Part shown: piece after piece, positions 1 to 7,601 of the stretch
Layout: every line of letters starts with the position of its first letter
Numbering within the stretch: the stretch's first letter is position 1
Origin: Oehlia diaphana
Taxonomy: Eukaryota > Glomeromycota > Glomeromycetes > Glomerales > Glomeraceae
DNA: 10,356 nt
Reading direction: 5' to 3'
Assembly (NCBI GenBank): GCA_003833135.1
Contig: QZLH01000679.1
Span: 11,783-22,138, forward strand
Translations under genes and position numbers: made by a program
Notes under the pieces: generated by a model
The model's database searches: none
Told to the model about the DNA's origin: nothing
The model's input: the letters and a program-made list of their open reading frames with translations, nothing else

Positions 1-70
1 ATAATATGAATAAAAAATAAATGTACAATGTTATAAAGAAGTACTAAAAATATTTGTAAAAAATTTATAC

Positions 71-415
71 CTCATTAATTATATATTCAATAGTATTTTG
101 TAAGTTATGCAATAATTTTAAGGCAACTTCTTTATTTGAATCTCTTATATATCCTTCGTCCCAATTAATATAATGCAATGGACCATTTTTCCATATTGCT
201 GAATATACTGTCATAAAACTATTTTTGCCTGTTTCTTTAATTTCGTTAAACTGATTGTATGGTATCCATTCAATTACAACATCTTGATGATTTTTAATTT
301 CTAATTGCATTCTTTGAATGAAATCATCAATTCTTTCATTTCCGCTGGTCCAATTTATAAATTCGTTTTTTAAATATTTAGAATATTTTGAGCATTCAAT
401 ATCTTGAGAAGACAT
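71..415 (-). CDS. First exon of a divergent TKL-like kinase-family gene (partial, runs off left edge)
   Basis: This 115-codon exon starts at ATG 415-413 and ends with GAG at 73-71, directly before a GTATAAAT donor (70-63). It has the same plan as the repeat exons of the plus-strand gene: INWTSGNERIDDFIQ, then an acidic linker, IEWIPYNQFNEIKETGKN, VYSAIWKNGPL, and a β3-like VALKLL whose lysine is kept. It closes with the αC-like IINE. The glycine-rich loop is degenerate (TGKNSFMTV instead of GKGGFATV), so this exon alone is not a working nucleotide-binding lobe. The next exon must lie to the left of the window: the first AG after the donor leads into sequence unlike the expected AKKYST start. 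Read without splicing, the frame ends at once as Val-stop. By analogy the rest of the gene probably carries more repeats or a C-lobe, which is inference. Confidence 0.8.
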
Positions 416-558
416 TATTTCAAAAGCTCAAAAATTTTTTTGGATTATAAAATTTATTTATGTAGTGATCACATTTCATGCGTAACAATCATAAAAATGT
501 AATATGACGTTATGGGTTCAACAAAATATTATTATGTATAAGATCGTAGGTTTCACAT
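416..558 (-). promoter_or_regulatory. Promoter and 5' leader of the minus-strand kinase gene, homologous to 4775-4913
   Basis: Read on the minus strand, this segment shares ordered landmarks with the region upstream of the plus-strand gene. They are TGAAACCTA (547-555), ATTGTTACGCATGA (476-489), a TATA-like ATAAATAAATTTT (about 449-461) and an AGCTTTTG just before the ATG (421-428). The TATA-like element begins 47 nt before the ATG, against 49 nt in the other gene. Calling it a promoter is inference from position and conservation. Confidence 0.6.
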
Positions 559-1394
559 TTGTCAGTGTCACAATAGTATCAACAGTAATAATCAAAAAAT
601 TTGTTTATAAAATTAAGTATACTTTTTTAACAATAAATTGTAACTTTGTAATAAATTGCTTAAAAATGATCGGTCACTGATCTTTGCCGATCGATATCGA
701 TACCGGTTAATGATCTTGCTTGACCTTTTTTGTTAGACTGCATATATCACGCACGTAATTTTTCTAAACCCATATGTTATTTAGAACCTGGAGTAGTGTT
801 AATAAATCAAGTCACGCAATATTAAAGTTAATAGAGTGAAAATTTGAAAATAGCATTAAATTTAAGCTATCCTTTTTTTAATTGAGTACATCAAATATGT
901 CATTTGCTATTTAAATTAATTTTTTTTATTAATCATTAAGAAACTGCTTATCGTTTCTAGTTCTTTTAAAAAATAAAACAAATATAGCTGATAGCAATCC
1001 AAAATCACTACCAACCCGACAAGAAATTTAAGAATTAAACCGATTTCTTCTTTTTTGATAAATTAGAAATTATGTCCACTTATTCTCTTTACGTTATCTG
1101 CAAAAATATTTCTTAATTAAGCTCATGTGCACCGTATGTAATATAAATCCCCATTCTCGTATTCCCGTGCTACATAATTCCAATAATTTATTAAAAAATA
1201 TATTAATAACATGGCATCAATTTTGTTGCCTGACAAGAGAAACGACATAATCTCTTTTACAGTATTAAGGTAAACTATGATATAATTCTTCCATGCATAG
1301 AAGAATTAATTTCGATTAATTTCGCTATACGCGGTACACCAAATGTTTGGCGTTTTCTTTATTATTGTAAATTTGGTAATTATTTCAGTAAATG

Positions 1395-1418
1395 CACAAT
1401 TTTGGTTTCACAATTTTG
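1395..1418 (-). repeat. Isolated inverted copy of the 3710-3834 minisatellite motif
   Basis: The reverse complement of this 24-nt stretch contains two units of the CCAAAATTGTGAAA motif and matches 3788-3810 at 23 consecutive bases by eye. It lies about 2.4 kb away in opposite orientation. Confidence 0.7.
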
Positions 1419-1454
1419 TGTAATAAATACGTGGCGCGGAAATTTCAAACACAT

Positions 1455-1474
1455 CACGTGATCACATTCACGTG
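1455..1474. promoter_or_regulatory. Two CACGTG palindromes 14 bp apart
   Basis: CACGTG occurs at 1455-1460 and 1469-1474, each inside TCACGTGA, and the pair is flanked by GGAAAT (1439-1444) and ATTTCC (1478-1483) in inverted orientation. CACGTG is the classic E-box recognised by fungal bHLH regulators of the Pho4/Cbf1 type. The sites are about 1 kb from the nearest kinase start codon (415), and no intact gene is adjacent, so a regulatory role is only possible. Confidence 0.3.
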
Positions 1475-1898
1475 ACGATTTCCAAAAAATTTGCAATAAA
1501 TAAAATTTAACAATGTTTTTTCTCTCATTCCAAATAGTAATTCTTTTTGTTGGATAAAATTATAAAAAGCGATCATTTCTGTAGAAAAATAACTAGCTAA
1601 ATAGGAGTTCCATTTGGGATAGTAATGAAAAAAGTGAAAAAATTATATATCCAATAAAAATTTAGTGAGGATGCACGAATCAAAAAATTAATAACCATTG
1701 AGAATTGGTGATGTACCGATATTATACAGATATTGTAAAATTTAAGAAAGCTGTTATATAATAAGTAATGTACGTAAATAAAATACTTTCGTTTTAGAGT
1801 ACTTTTTACCCAATATATTATAAAATTTTATTTACAAAAAATATAAATAAATGACTCTAGGAAAAAACCTCTTTTTTCAATTAATCTCTTTCTAGAAT

Positions 1899-2983
1899 AT
1901 GGCGACAATAATGACAGCATTTGCGGCTTTATGCCTTTATTACCTTTACCAACAAACTATCTTAAATCAGGCTAAAGTTTTTTCATATCTGAAAAACATT
2001 TCATTTTAAAGGGGGCATTTAGGAATGGGAACAATATAAGTTTCCCATACGCGGTTGCTACTAATAACCTCTGGATGAGTTGATCTAAAAAAAATTCTTG
2101 CAGAAAAATTTTTGAAAAACTGAATTGTATCATGAATTAATAACAGATTTAGATTTATCTTGAATTTGAAATTCCTGAAAATCATTTATACACAATTTGG
2201 AAGAATACAATACAATAGACACTAATAGCGACTATTAAAAACATAAACCAAGAAGGAAAAAAATACAATTGAAGCTTTGGTTCCATTATTTATGTGGATT
2301 ATTCCGGCTGATGAAGAAATAAAACCTTCTTTCAGTTAATAATAAATTTTGCTAGACACGTACCATAAGGTACCCGAAATATATATAGAGGTCAGGTGAT
2401 TTCAGATAATTTTGTTAACAAAATAGGTAATAAAATTATCATCAACCCGATTTTGAGTCAATAATACGCTATCTTGGCAAGCAGTCTTATCTCACACATT
2501 TTCGACGTGAATAGTAAAGCTTTGATAAAGTTAAAATTAACGTCTCATGAACCTGATTTACGGGTACGTATAAAAATTAGTATGTACTTAAAAACTTTGT
2601 TTTTTCAATATTCCGTGGATGGATGACCTGAAGAATGTTCAAACTCAAGACTCCAAAACTGGTAAACTGAAAGATGACTCCCGTGCGTGCTAATATAATA
2701 TTTGAAATAAATACTTTTATAAGGGTTCTTTCAAATACTTCTCCTGCCGGTAGAACAAAGGATATATCAATTAGAAAGCAAATCCAATTTTGAATCTCCA
2801 CGTTATAATGTTATGATCACAAGAGAAATAATCGTAGGAAGACATTTCTTGGATGATAAAGCTGCGGCTGATGTGAAGATTCTATGATTACTTTTCTGGT
2901 ATCAAATTTTAATAATTAGTTAGAATATCTTTTTTAATAATGAACGAGATAAACTAATAGAAAAATTCAAATATAAATATTAG
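1899..2983 (+). pseudogene. Decayed protein-coding gene of unknown family, multiple frameshifts and stops
   Basis: The region is less AT-rich than its flanks and contains protein-like stretches that follow one another in changing plus-strand frames. In order I read: MATIMTAFAALCLYYLYQQT (1899 on); GAFRNGNNISFPYAVATNN (near 2011-2067); IYLEFEIPENHLYTIWKN (2153 on) with in-frame stops before and after; NTIEALVPLFMWIIPADEE (2262 on); ISDNFVNKIGNKIIINP (2399 on); a 53-codon open stretch at 2465-2623 including LTSHEPDLRVRIKIS; DDLKNVQTQDSKTGKLKDD (2622 on); SPAGRTKDISIRKQIQF (ending at 2790); then, after what looks like a single extra T, FESPRYNVMITREIIVGRHF (2789 on) to a stop at 2885. A last in-frame piece, NERDKLIEKFKYKY, ends in TAG at 2981-2983. 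I do not recognise the family. Some breaks could be introns, but stops such as TAA TAA and TAG inside otherwise continuous frame favour decay. Ends are approximate. Confidence 0.5.
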
Positions 2984-3051
2984 GGTGAGATATATCACCG
3001 TATATCGCAGGCCACAGTATCTTGTAAATTTCGGTCGTTTAGCCCTGTACC

Positions 3052-3083
3052 CCCTATTACGCGAATTTTTGCTATTAATAGGG
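3052..3083. repeat. Inverted repeat CCCTATTA / TAATAGGG
   Basis: Perfect 8-bp arms at 3052-3059 and 3076-3083 are separated by 16 bp. A smaller GGTGA/TCACC pair lies just upstream, around 2984-2999. The pair could form a small hairpin or be the end of an old element. Nothing decides between these. Confidence 0.45.
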
Positions 3084-3649
3084 AGTGTTTAAAACTTATA
3101 AGATAATTAGGGTATGTTACACGTCACACCTTGAATTATTTAAATAATAAAATCAATGTCCTCTTATTTTTTTCATGGTTTTTTTTCCTTGTCTATTCCT
3201 TTATAATAATACTTATTTCCTATTCAAGTTTTCCTCTTCCTTTTATTATTGGAAAGGAAACCAAATTATGGTTTAAACATATAAGATTCCATTATAATAT
3301 TCTAAGTTTTTATAAAAATTTAATTTTTGATTTAGTAATATTTTTATATCATACAATACATTATATTTTTTTTTATATCAGTTTCATACATTTTTTCCCA
3401 TATTGTTAATTTATTTTTTTTAAAAAATTAGCAGGAAAAAAAAATTAATTAGAGAAATTTTATAACATTTCTACAAAGTCATCAAACATCAACACGATTT
3501 ACTGCAAAAAAATTCATCATCAAAAAAAAACTTGTAACAGTCCTTTAATAAAAAAATGTATATTGTAAATAAAATAATATAAATATTTATATTTTTCAGT
3601 TTTATATGATTATATGTGTATTTAGTATAGTACGATTTGAAAACCTGTA

Positions 3650-3687
3650 CGGTACGGTTGACAAAAAATTCCAAAAATATCGTACCG
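3650..3687. repeat. Inverted repeat CGGTACG / CGTACCG
   Basis: Seven-base arms at 3650-3656 and 3681-3687 enclose a 24-bp loop, and GTACGAT / ATCGTAC (about 3630-3636 and 3679-3685) overlaps the right arm. The GTAC-rich wording stands out from the AT-rich background and may be a remnant of a dispersed element. Confidence 0.45.
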
Positions 3688-3709
3688 CGCGAATAATTCT
3701 CAAAATAAT

Positions 3710-3834
3710 CCAAAATTGTTGAACCCATTGTAAAACCAAATTGTGAACCCAAAATTGTAAACCCAAAATTGTAAAACAAAACCAACTAAAATTGTGAAAC
3801 CAAAATTGTGAAACCAAAATAGTGAAATTAAAAT
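3710..3834. repeat. Degenerate 13-15 bp minisatellite (CCAAAATTGTGAAA-like)
   Basis: About eight to nine imperfect copies of a CCAAAATTGTGAAA-type unit run through this stretch, for example CCAAATTGTGAA, CCCAAAATTGTAAA and CCAAAATAGTGAAA. The overlapping minus-strand open frames, with runs such as FWFHNFGFTI, are simply translations of this repeat and are not genes. Confidence 0.85.
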
Positions 3835-4774
3835 CCGCTTTAAACCTTTTATTGATATTATTACAGTAAAAAAAATAAGAACAACGTCCAATTTGCTCAA
3901 ATATTTGGCTGACATACCGAAATTAATTAACACTAAAAAAATAATTATGTTGTAATCCATATGTGCTCCCCATGTGCAATATTTTGTGTGTAAAAGATAA
4001 AAATTATTTATTTACGAATTTGCTTCTCTTGTATATGATTGTTTAATATCGAGAATTTTTGTTGGATTTTCTTCATTGAATTTATCAATCCCACTTATTG
4101 TTACTATTTCTAACCTTAATTTTTAAAATAATGAACTAGAAAGTAACACATAAATTAACGTTTGCGAGATACGAGAAAATTAATTACACCGGTGTTGTTT
4201 CCTTCCTGATTTGTTAATCAATGATGTACAAATTTTTCATAGATTATGTGTACATTTTCAAAAAAATAGGGGTTTAGTTTTGAACTTGTCGTGTTGATCG
4301 TTATTTTGGATTGCCACAATTGTTTTGTTTTAATTAACGTTTTAATTTTATTTTTTAAAAGAAATAATAAACGACTTCCTTGACGAAAAAAAAATGAACT
4401 TAACATACTGTATAACATAATGTCAAACACTTTGATGATTAATTATAACAGATAGCTTAATACTATTTTTTCAGATTCTTACTCTATTAATTCTAGTATT
4501 ACCTGAACTAAAATAATTTCTAAATAATAAATAAAATTCTTATATTTGCTTATAAAAATATTAAGCTACTATACTTTACAATTCATAAAAGATAATTCGC
4601 TCTGCAAAAAATTGTTACGCACTTTTACTCTTTGTGCTACCTTTGAAAATATTATAATAAATGGTCAACAGTGTTATGCAGTTTTTGCCTATGTGAAATA
4701 CGCGATAAGCGGTCTGACAAAAAATTTGTTAAACCAAATATTAAAACAATGGTTTCCACGCTCGTATTATATAT
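3835..4774. other. AT-rich spacer without recognisable gene
   Basis: No coding region, RNA gene or mobile element is supported. The only local structure I note is a 10-bp palindrome ACACCGGTGT at 4186-4195. Open stretches at 4218-4430 (minus) and 4546-4806 (plus) are short and unrecognisable, and the latter overlaps the conserved upstream region of the kinase gene. Confidence 0.5.
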
Positions 4775-4913
4775 GCATGAAACCTAATCCCTTGGTACAA
4801 AAATAATTTGTTAAATTACTATGCATTGTTATGCATGATTTTCGCATATGACGATCATAAAAGGTATAAATAAATTTTCATTCAAAAAAAAAATTTTTTT
4901 AAGCTTTGGAAAA
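4775..4913 (+). promoter_or_regulatory. Promoter and 5' leader of the plus-strand kinase array gene
   Basis: The segment aligns by eye with the upstream region of the minus-strand paralogue (416-558). Shared landmarks are TGAAACCTA (4778-4786), ATTGTTATGCATGA (4825-4838), TATAAATAAATTTT (4865-4878) and AAGCTTT (4901-4907). It decides the start codon: the paralogue's ATG aligns with ATG 4914-4916, whereas the in-frame ATG at 4848 lies upstream of the TATA-like element, inside sequence that is non-coding in the paralogue. Confidence 0.65.
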
Positions 4914-5225
4914 ATGTTCCAAATTAAAAATTTAAAAAATTGGACTAGCGGAAATATAAAAATTGATAGTTATATTCAAGAAAGACAATTAAAAGCGAAA
5001 AATTATAATGATATAGTGCTTGAATGGATATCATACGATCAGTTTAGCGAAATTAAAGAAACAGACAAAAATAGTTCTATAACTGTATATTCAGCAATAT
5101 GGAGGAATGGTCCATTATACAAAAAAAATACGTGGACTTCATATTATATAAGAGATTCAAATAAAGAAGTTTCTTTAAAAATTTTGCATAACTTGCAAAA
5201 TCCTGTTGATTCTCTAATAAATGAG
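4914..5225 (+). CDS. Kinase array gene, exon 1: N-terminal N-lobe repeat
   Basis: The exon encodes 104 residues from ATG 4914 (MFQIKNLKNWTSGN) to GAG before the donor GTATAAAT at 5226. It contains the linker phrases IDSYIQERQ and LEWISYDQF, a loop TDKNSSITV that has lost every glycine of the nucleotide-binding loop, VYSAIW (residues 58-63), a β3-like VSLKIL with lysine 89 kept, and αC-like LINE with Glu104 as last codon. Unlike internal exons it has no β4-β5 segment, as expected for the first exon. A longer start at 4848 would add 22 lysine-rich codons but conflicts with the conserved promoter. It shares the insertion KKN-WTSYY with exon 4. On its own it is a degenerate half-lobe without catalytic capacity. 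Confidence 0.8.
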
Positions 5226-5293
5226 GTATAAATTACTACAAATATTATTACATTTATTATTAATTTTTAACCAATATTAATTTATGGTTTTAG

Positions 5294-5677
5294 GCTAAAA
5301 AATATTCAACAAAAAATAACAAGTTTCTTGTATTGTATGGAATATCTCAAAATCCAGATACAGGAAACTATATTTTAGTTCAAAATAATTTTGTAAACCT
5401 TATAGGTTGGAGTGGAAATGAAAAAATTGATGATTTTATTAAAGAAAGAAATATTAATCTTTGTGATGACGCAATATTTGAATGGATACCATACAATAAG
5501 TTTAATAAAATTAAAGAAACAAGCAAAAATGGTTCTATAACTATATATTCAGCAATATGGAAGAATGGCCCATTATATTGTTATGATTATCGTAGATATA
5601 GAGTCGATTCAAATATAGAAGTTGCTTTAAAATGTTTGCATAACTTGCAAAATCCTGTTGATTATCTAATAAATGAG
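5294..5677 (+). CDS. Kinase array gene, exon 2: degenerate N-lobe repeat
   Basis: The exon has 128 codons in phase 0, from GCT after TTTTAG to GAG before GTATAAAT. Residues 1-30 read AKKYSTKNNKFLVLYGISQN and on to YILVQ (β4-β5 of the preceding lobe). Residues 41-70 carry the linker GNEKIDDFIK and IFEWIPYNKF. Residues 73-90 carry IKETSKNGSITIYSAIW, with a broken glycine loop. Lys113 in VALKCL and Glu128 in LINE keep the salt-bridge pair. The zinc-ribbon cysteines seen in exons 6 and 7 are absent, and the region is deleted down to NNFVNLIGW. Its first 106 nt differ from exon 5 at only two positions I can see, which suggests recent duplication or gene conversion. Confidence 0.85.
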
Positions 5678-5745
5678 GTATAAATTTATATAAATGTTAT
5701 TACATTTATTATTAATTTTTTAACTAATGTCAATTTATGGTTTAG

Positions 5746-6129
5746 GCTAAAAAATATTCAACAAGAAAAAACAAGTTTCTTAGATTGTATGGAATATCCC
5801 AAAATCCAGATACAAGTGATTATATTTTAGTTCAAAATAATCAAGTAAATTGGACCAGTGGGAATGAAAAAATTGATGATTTGATTCAAGAAAGGCAATT
5901 AAAAGCTAATTACAACAATGACGTAGTATTTGAATGGATACCATACAATCAGTTTAATGAAATTAAAGAAATATGCAAAAATAGTCCTATAGCTTTATAT
6001 TCAGCAATATGGAGGGATGGCCCATTATACAAGAGGTGGAGTTCATATTATTCAAGAGAAAACAATAAAGAAGTAGTTTTAAAATGTTTGCATAACTTAC
6101 AAAATCCTGTTGATTCTCTAATAAATGAG
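5746..6129 (+). CDS. Kinase array gene, exon 3: degenerate N-lobe repeat
   Basis: This is a 128-codon phase-0 exon of the same length as exon 2. It opens with AKKYSTRKNKFLRLYGISQN and has DYILVQNNQVNWTSGN in place of the zinc ribbon. The linker is EKIDDLIQERQLKA followed by VFEWIPYNQF. The loop is EICKNSPIAL, the most eroded of the set, with neither glycines nor the VYSAIW valine (LYSAIW instead). Lys113 (VVLKCL) and terminal Glu128 remain. The donor is GTATAAAA. Its downstream intron (78 bp) is unlike introns 1, 2 and 4 and shares the AATTTTCTGTTT acceptor region with intron 5, so it belongs to a different duplication history from its neighbours. Confidence 0.85.
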
Positions 6130-6207
6130 GTATAAAATTTTGTAAATATTATTGCGTTTATTATTACATTCCTTAATAAAATTCTAATTTTCTGTTTGTG
6201 GTTTTAG

Positions 6208-6602
6208 GCTAAAAAACATTAACAAAAAGTGACAAATTTCTTGTATTGTATGGAATAACTCAAAATCCAGACACAGGTTATTATATTTTAGTTCATAATC
6301 TTGTGAACATTATTAACTGGATAAGTGGAAATGAAAAAATTGATGATTTCATTAATGAAAGGCATTTAAATATTAACCCCTATGATGATGTAATATTTGA
6401 ATGGTTACCATACAATCAGTTTAACAGAATTAAAGAAATAAGTAAAAATAGTTCTATAACCACATATTCAGCAATATGGAGGAATGGCCCATTATACAAA
6501 AAAAATAAGTGGACTTCATATTATGAAAGATATTCATATATAGATGTTACTTTAAAATGTTTGCATAACTTGCAAAATCCTGTTGATTCTCTAATAAATG
6601 AG
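6208..6602 (+). CDS. Kinase array gene, exon 4: N-lobe repeat with 1-bp deletion and early stop
   Basis: The exon is bounded like its neighbours (GTTTTAG acceptor, GAG|GTATAAAT donor) but is 395 bp, not a multiple of three. In exon 2 the head reads AAATATTCAACAAA, while here it reads AAACATTAACAAA, one base short. Entering in phase 0 gives Ala-Lys-Lys-His-stop, with TAA at 6220-6222. From TATGGA at 6249 the other frame is fully open and normal: YGITQNPDTGYYILV, NEKIDDFINERH, FEWLPYNQF, EISKNSSITTYSAIW, VTLKCL, LINE. So the body of the exon looks maintained although its entry is broken. Either the exon is skipped (exon 3 to exon 5 keeps frame), or it truncates the protein after about 364 residues, or the base is missing through a sequence error. 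Confidence 0.75.
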
Positions 6603-6671
6603 GTATAAATTTTTATAAATATTATTACATTTATTATTAATTTTTTAACTAATATCAATTTATGGTTTAAG

Positions 6672-7064
6672 GCTAAAAAATATTCAACAAAAAATAACAA
6701 GTTTCTTGTATTGTATGGAATTTCTCAGAATCCAGATACAGGAAACTATATTTTAGTTCAAAATAATTTTGTAAACCGGACAAGTGGAAGTGAAAAAATT
6801 GATGATTTCATTCAAGAAAGAAATATTAATTTTTGTGATGACACAATATTTGAATGGATACCATACAATCAGTTTAATGAGATTAAAGAAACAGGCAAAA
6901 ATGGTTCTATAACTGTATATTCAGCAATATGGAGGGATGGTCCATTATATCATGATTATTATTATCATAATTATTATAGTAAATATATAAGAAATTCAAA
7001 TAAAGAAGTTGCTTTAAAATGTTTGCATAACTTACAAAATCCTGTTGATTATCTAACAAATGAG
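6672..7064 (+). CDS. Kinase array gene, exon 5: degenerate N-lobe repeat
   Basis: The exon has 131 codons in phase 0. The acceptor is TTTAAG rather than the TTTTAG or TTTAG of its neighbours. It opens with AKKYSTKNNKFLVLYGISQN, has NPDTGNYILVQNNFVNRTSG like exon 2, then EKIDDFIQERNINFCDD and IFEWIPYNQF. The loop TGKNGSITV keeps two scattered glycines but not the GxGxxG spacing. Lys116 (VALKCL) and terminal Glu131 are present. A tyrosine- and histidine-rich insertion HDYYYHNYYSKY sits between β2 and β3 at residues 94-105, where other repeats have KK-WTSYY or DYRRYR. This loop is the most variable spot between repeats. The donor is GTATGAAT, so intron retention ends translation with TGA. Confidence 0.85.
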
Positions 7065-7137
7065 GTATGAATTTCTATAATTTATATTGCATTATTGCAT
7101 TTTTAATATAATGTTAATTTTCTGTTTATTGTTTTAG

Positions 7138-7521
7138 GCAAAATATTTAACAATAGGCAACAAAATTGTATTGCATGGAATATCTCAAAATCCAGATACT
7201 AAGGACTATATTTTAGCTCTTGATAATGGAAAATATTGTAGCATGTGTGATGAGATATATACAGACATCCAGTATAAATGGTGTAAACCATGTAATTTTA
7301 TGTGCTGGAAAAGTGGAGATGATAAAATTGATAGTTTAATTCAATTAAAAATTAATAAGTTAAGTGATACAAGATTTAAATGGATATCATACAATCAGTT
7401 TAACAAGATTAGGAATATAGACAAAGGACATTTTGTTACAGTACATTCAGCAGTATGGAAATGTGAGGAAACTGAGGTTGCCTTAGTATGTTTCAATGAT
7501 TCACAAAAATTTTTAAATAAG
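7138..7521 (+). CDS. Kinase array gene, exon 6: N-lobe repeat lacking both salt-bridge residues, zinc-ribbon-like insert
   Basis: The exon has 128 codons in phase 0 and is clearly more diverged than exons 2-5. It begins AKYLTIGNKIVLHGISQNPD. A cysteine cluster follows: CSMC at residues 34-37 and CKPC at 49-52 with another Cys at 56, matching the zinc-ribbon-like insert of full-length relatives. The linker is DDKIDSLIQLKIN and FKWISYNQF. The loop is NIDKGHFVTV, with VHSAVW after it. Two catalytic positions are changed together: the β3 lysine is valine (VALVCF, residue 117), and the αC glutamate is lysine (FLNK, residue 128). This lobe therefore cannot form the usual Lys-Glu pair. The Tyr-rich β2-β3 insertion of other repeats is missing. 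Confidence 0.85.
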
Positions 7522-7601
7522 GTATGAAGGTATAAAATATTTTTAATTTAAATTTATATTTTCTTTTAATTTATTAGTGATGTACCTTTATAATTTAACA
7601 G

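Larger units (their letters stand above)
559..1898. other. Gene-poor AT-rich spacer
   Basis: I see no convincing gene here. One short plus-strand frame at 1125-1250 (41 codons, starting MCTVCNINPHSRIPVLHN, ending TAA) has somewhat protein-like composition and continues open upstream, so it could be a relic, but I recognise nothing in it. Positions 668-712 hold GATC- and CCGATC-rich short palindromes. The paired CACGTG sites and one reversed copy of the 3.7-kb minisatellite motif lie at 1395-1474 and are listed separately. Confidence 0.5.
2984..3709. other. AT-rich spacer with small inverted repeats
   Basis: No gene is supported. A hydrophobic open stretch at 3131-3409 is built from T-rich low-complexity sequence and has no ATG at its start. 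Two short inverted repeats, listed separately, are the only structured elements. Confidence 0.5.

Noticed and set aside
2577..2801. 74-codon minus-strand open frame
   Set aside because: It lies opposite the plus-strand relic, whose fragments read as more protein-like; probably a shadow.
3131..3409. Hydrophobic 92-codon plus-strand frame resembling membrane segments
   Set aside because: T-rich low-complexity DNA encodes Phe, Leu and Ile by default; there is no ATG at its start and no recognisable motif.
3489..3960. Three overlapping minus-strand open frames rich in FWFHNFGF-type phrases
   Set aside because: They are translations of the minisatellite in three frames; the repetitive protein simply mirrors the DNA repeat.
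4546..4806. 86-codon plus-strand frame upstream of the kinase gene
   Set aside because: It begins at a non-ATG codon, matches nothing I recognise, and overlaps the conserved upstream region.
4848..4913. Upstream in-frame ATG at 4848 adding 22 residues to exon 1
   Set aside because: It precedes the TATA-like element and lies in sequence that is non-coding in the aligned minus-strand paralogue; ATG 4914 aligns with that gene's start.
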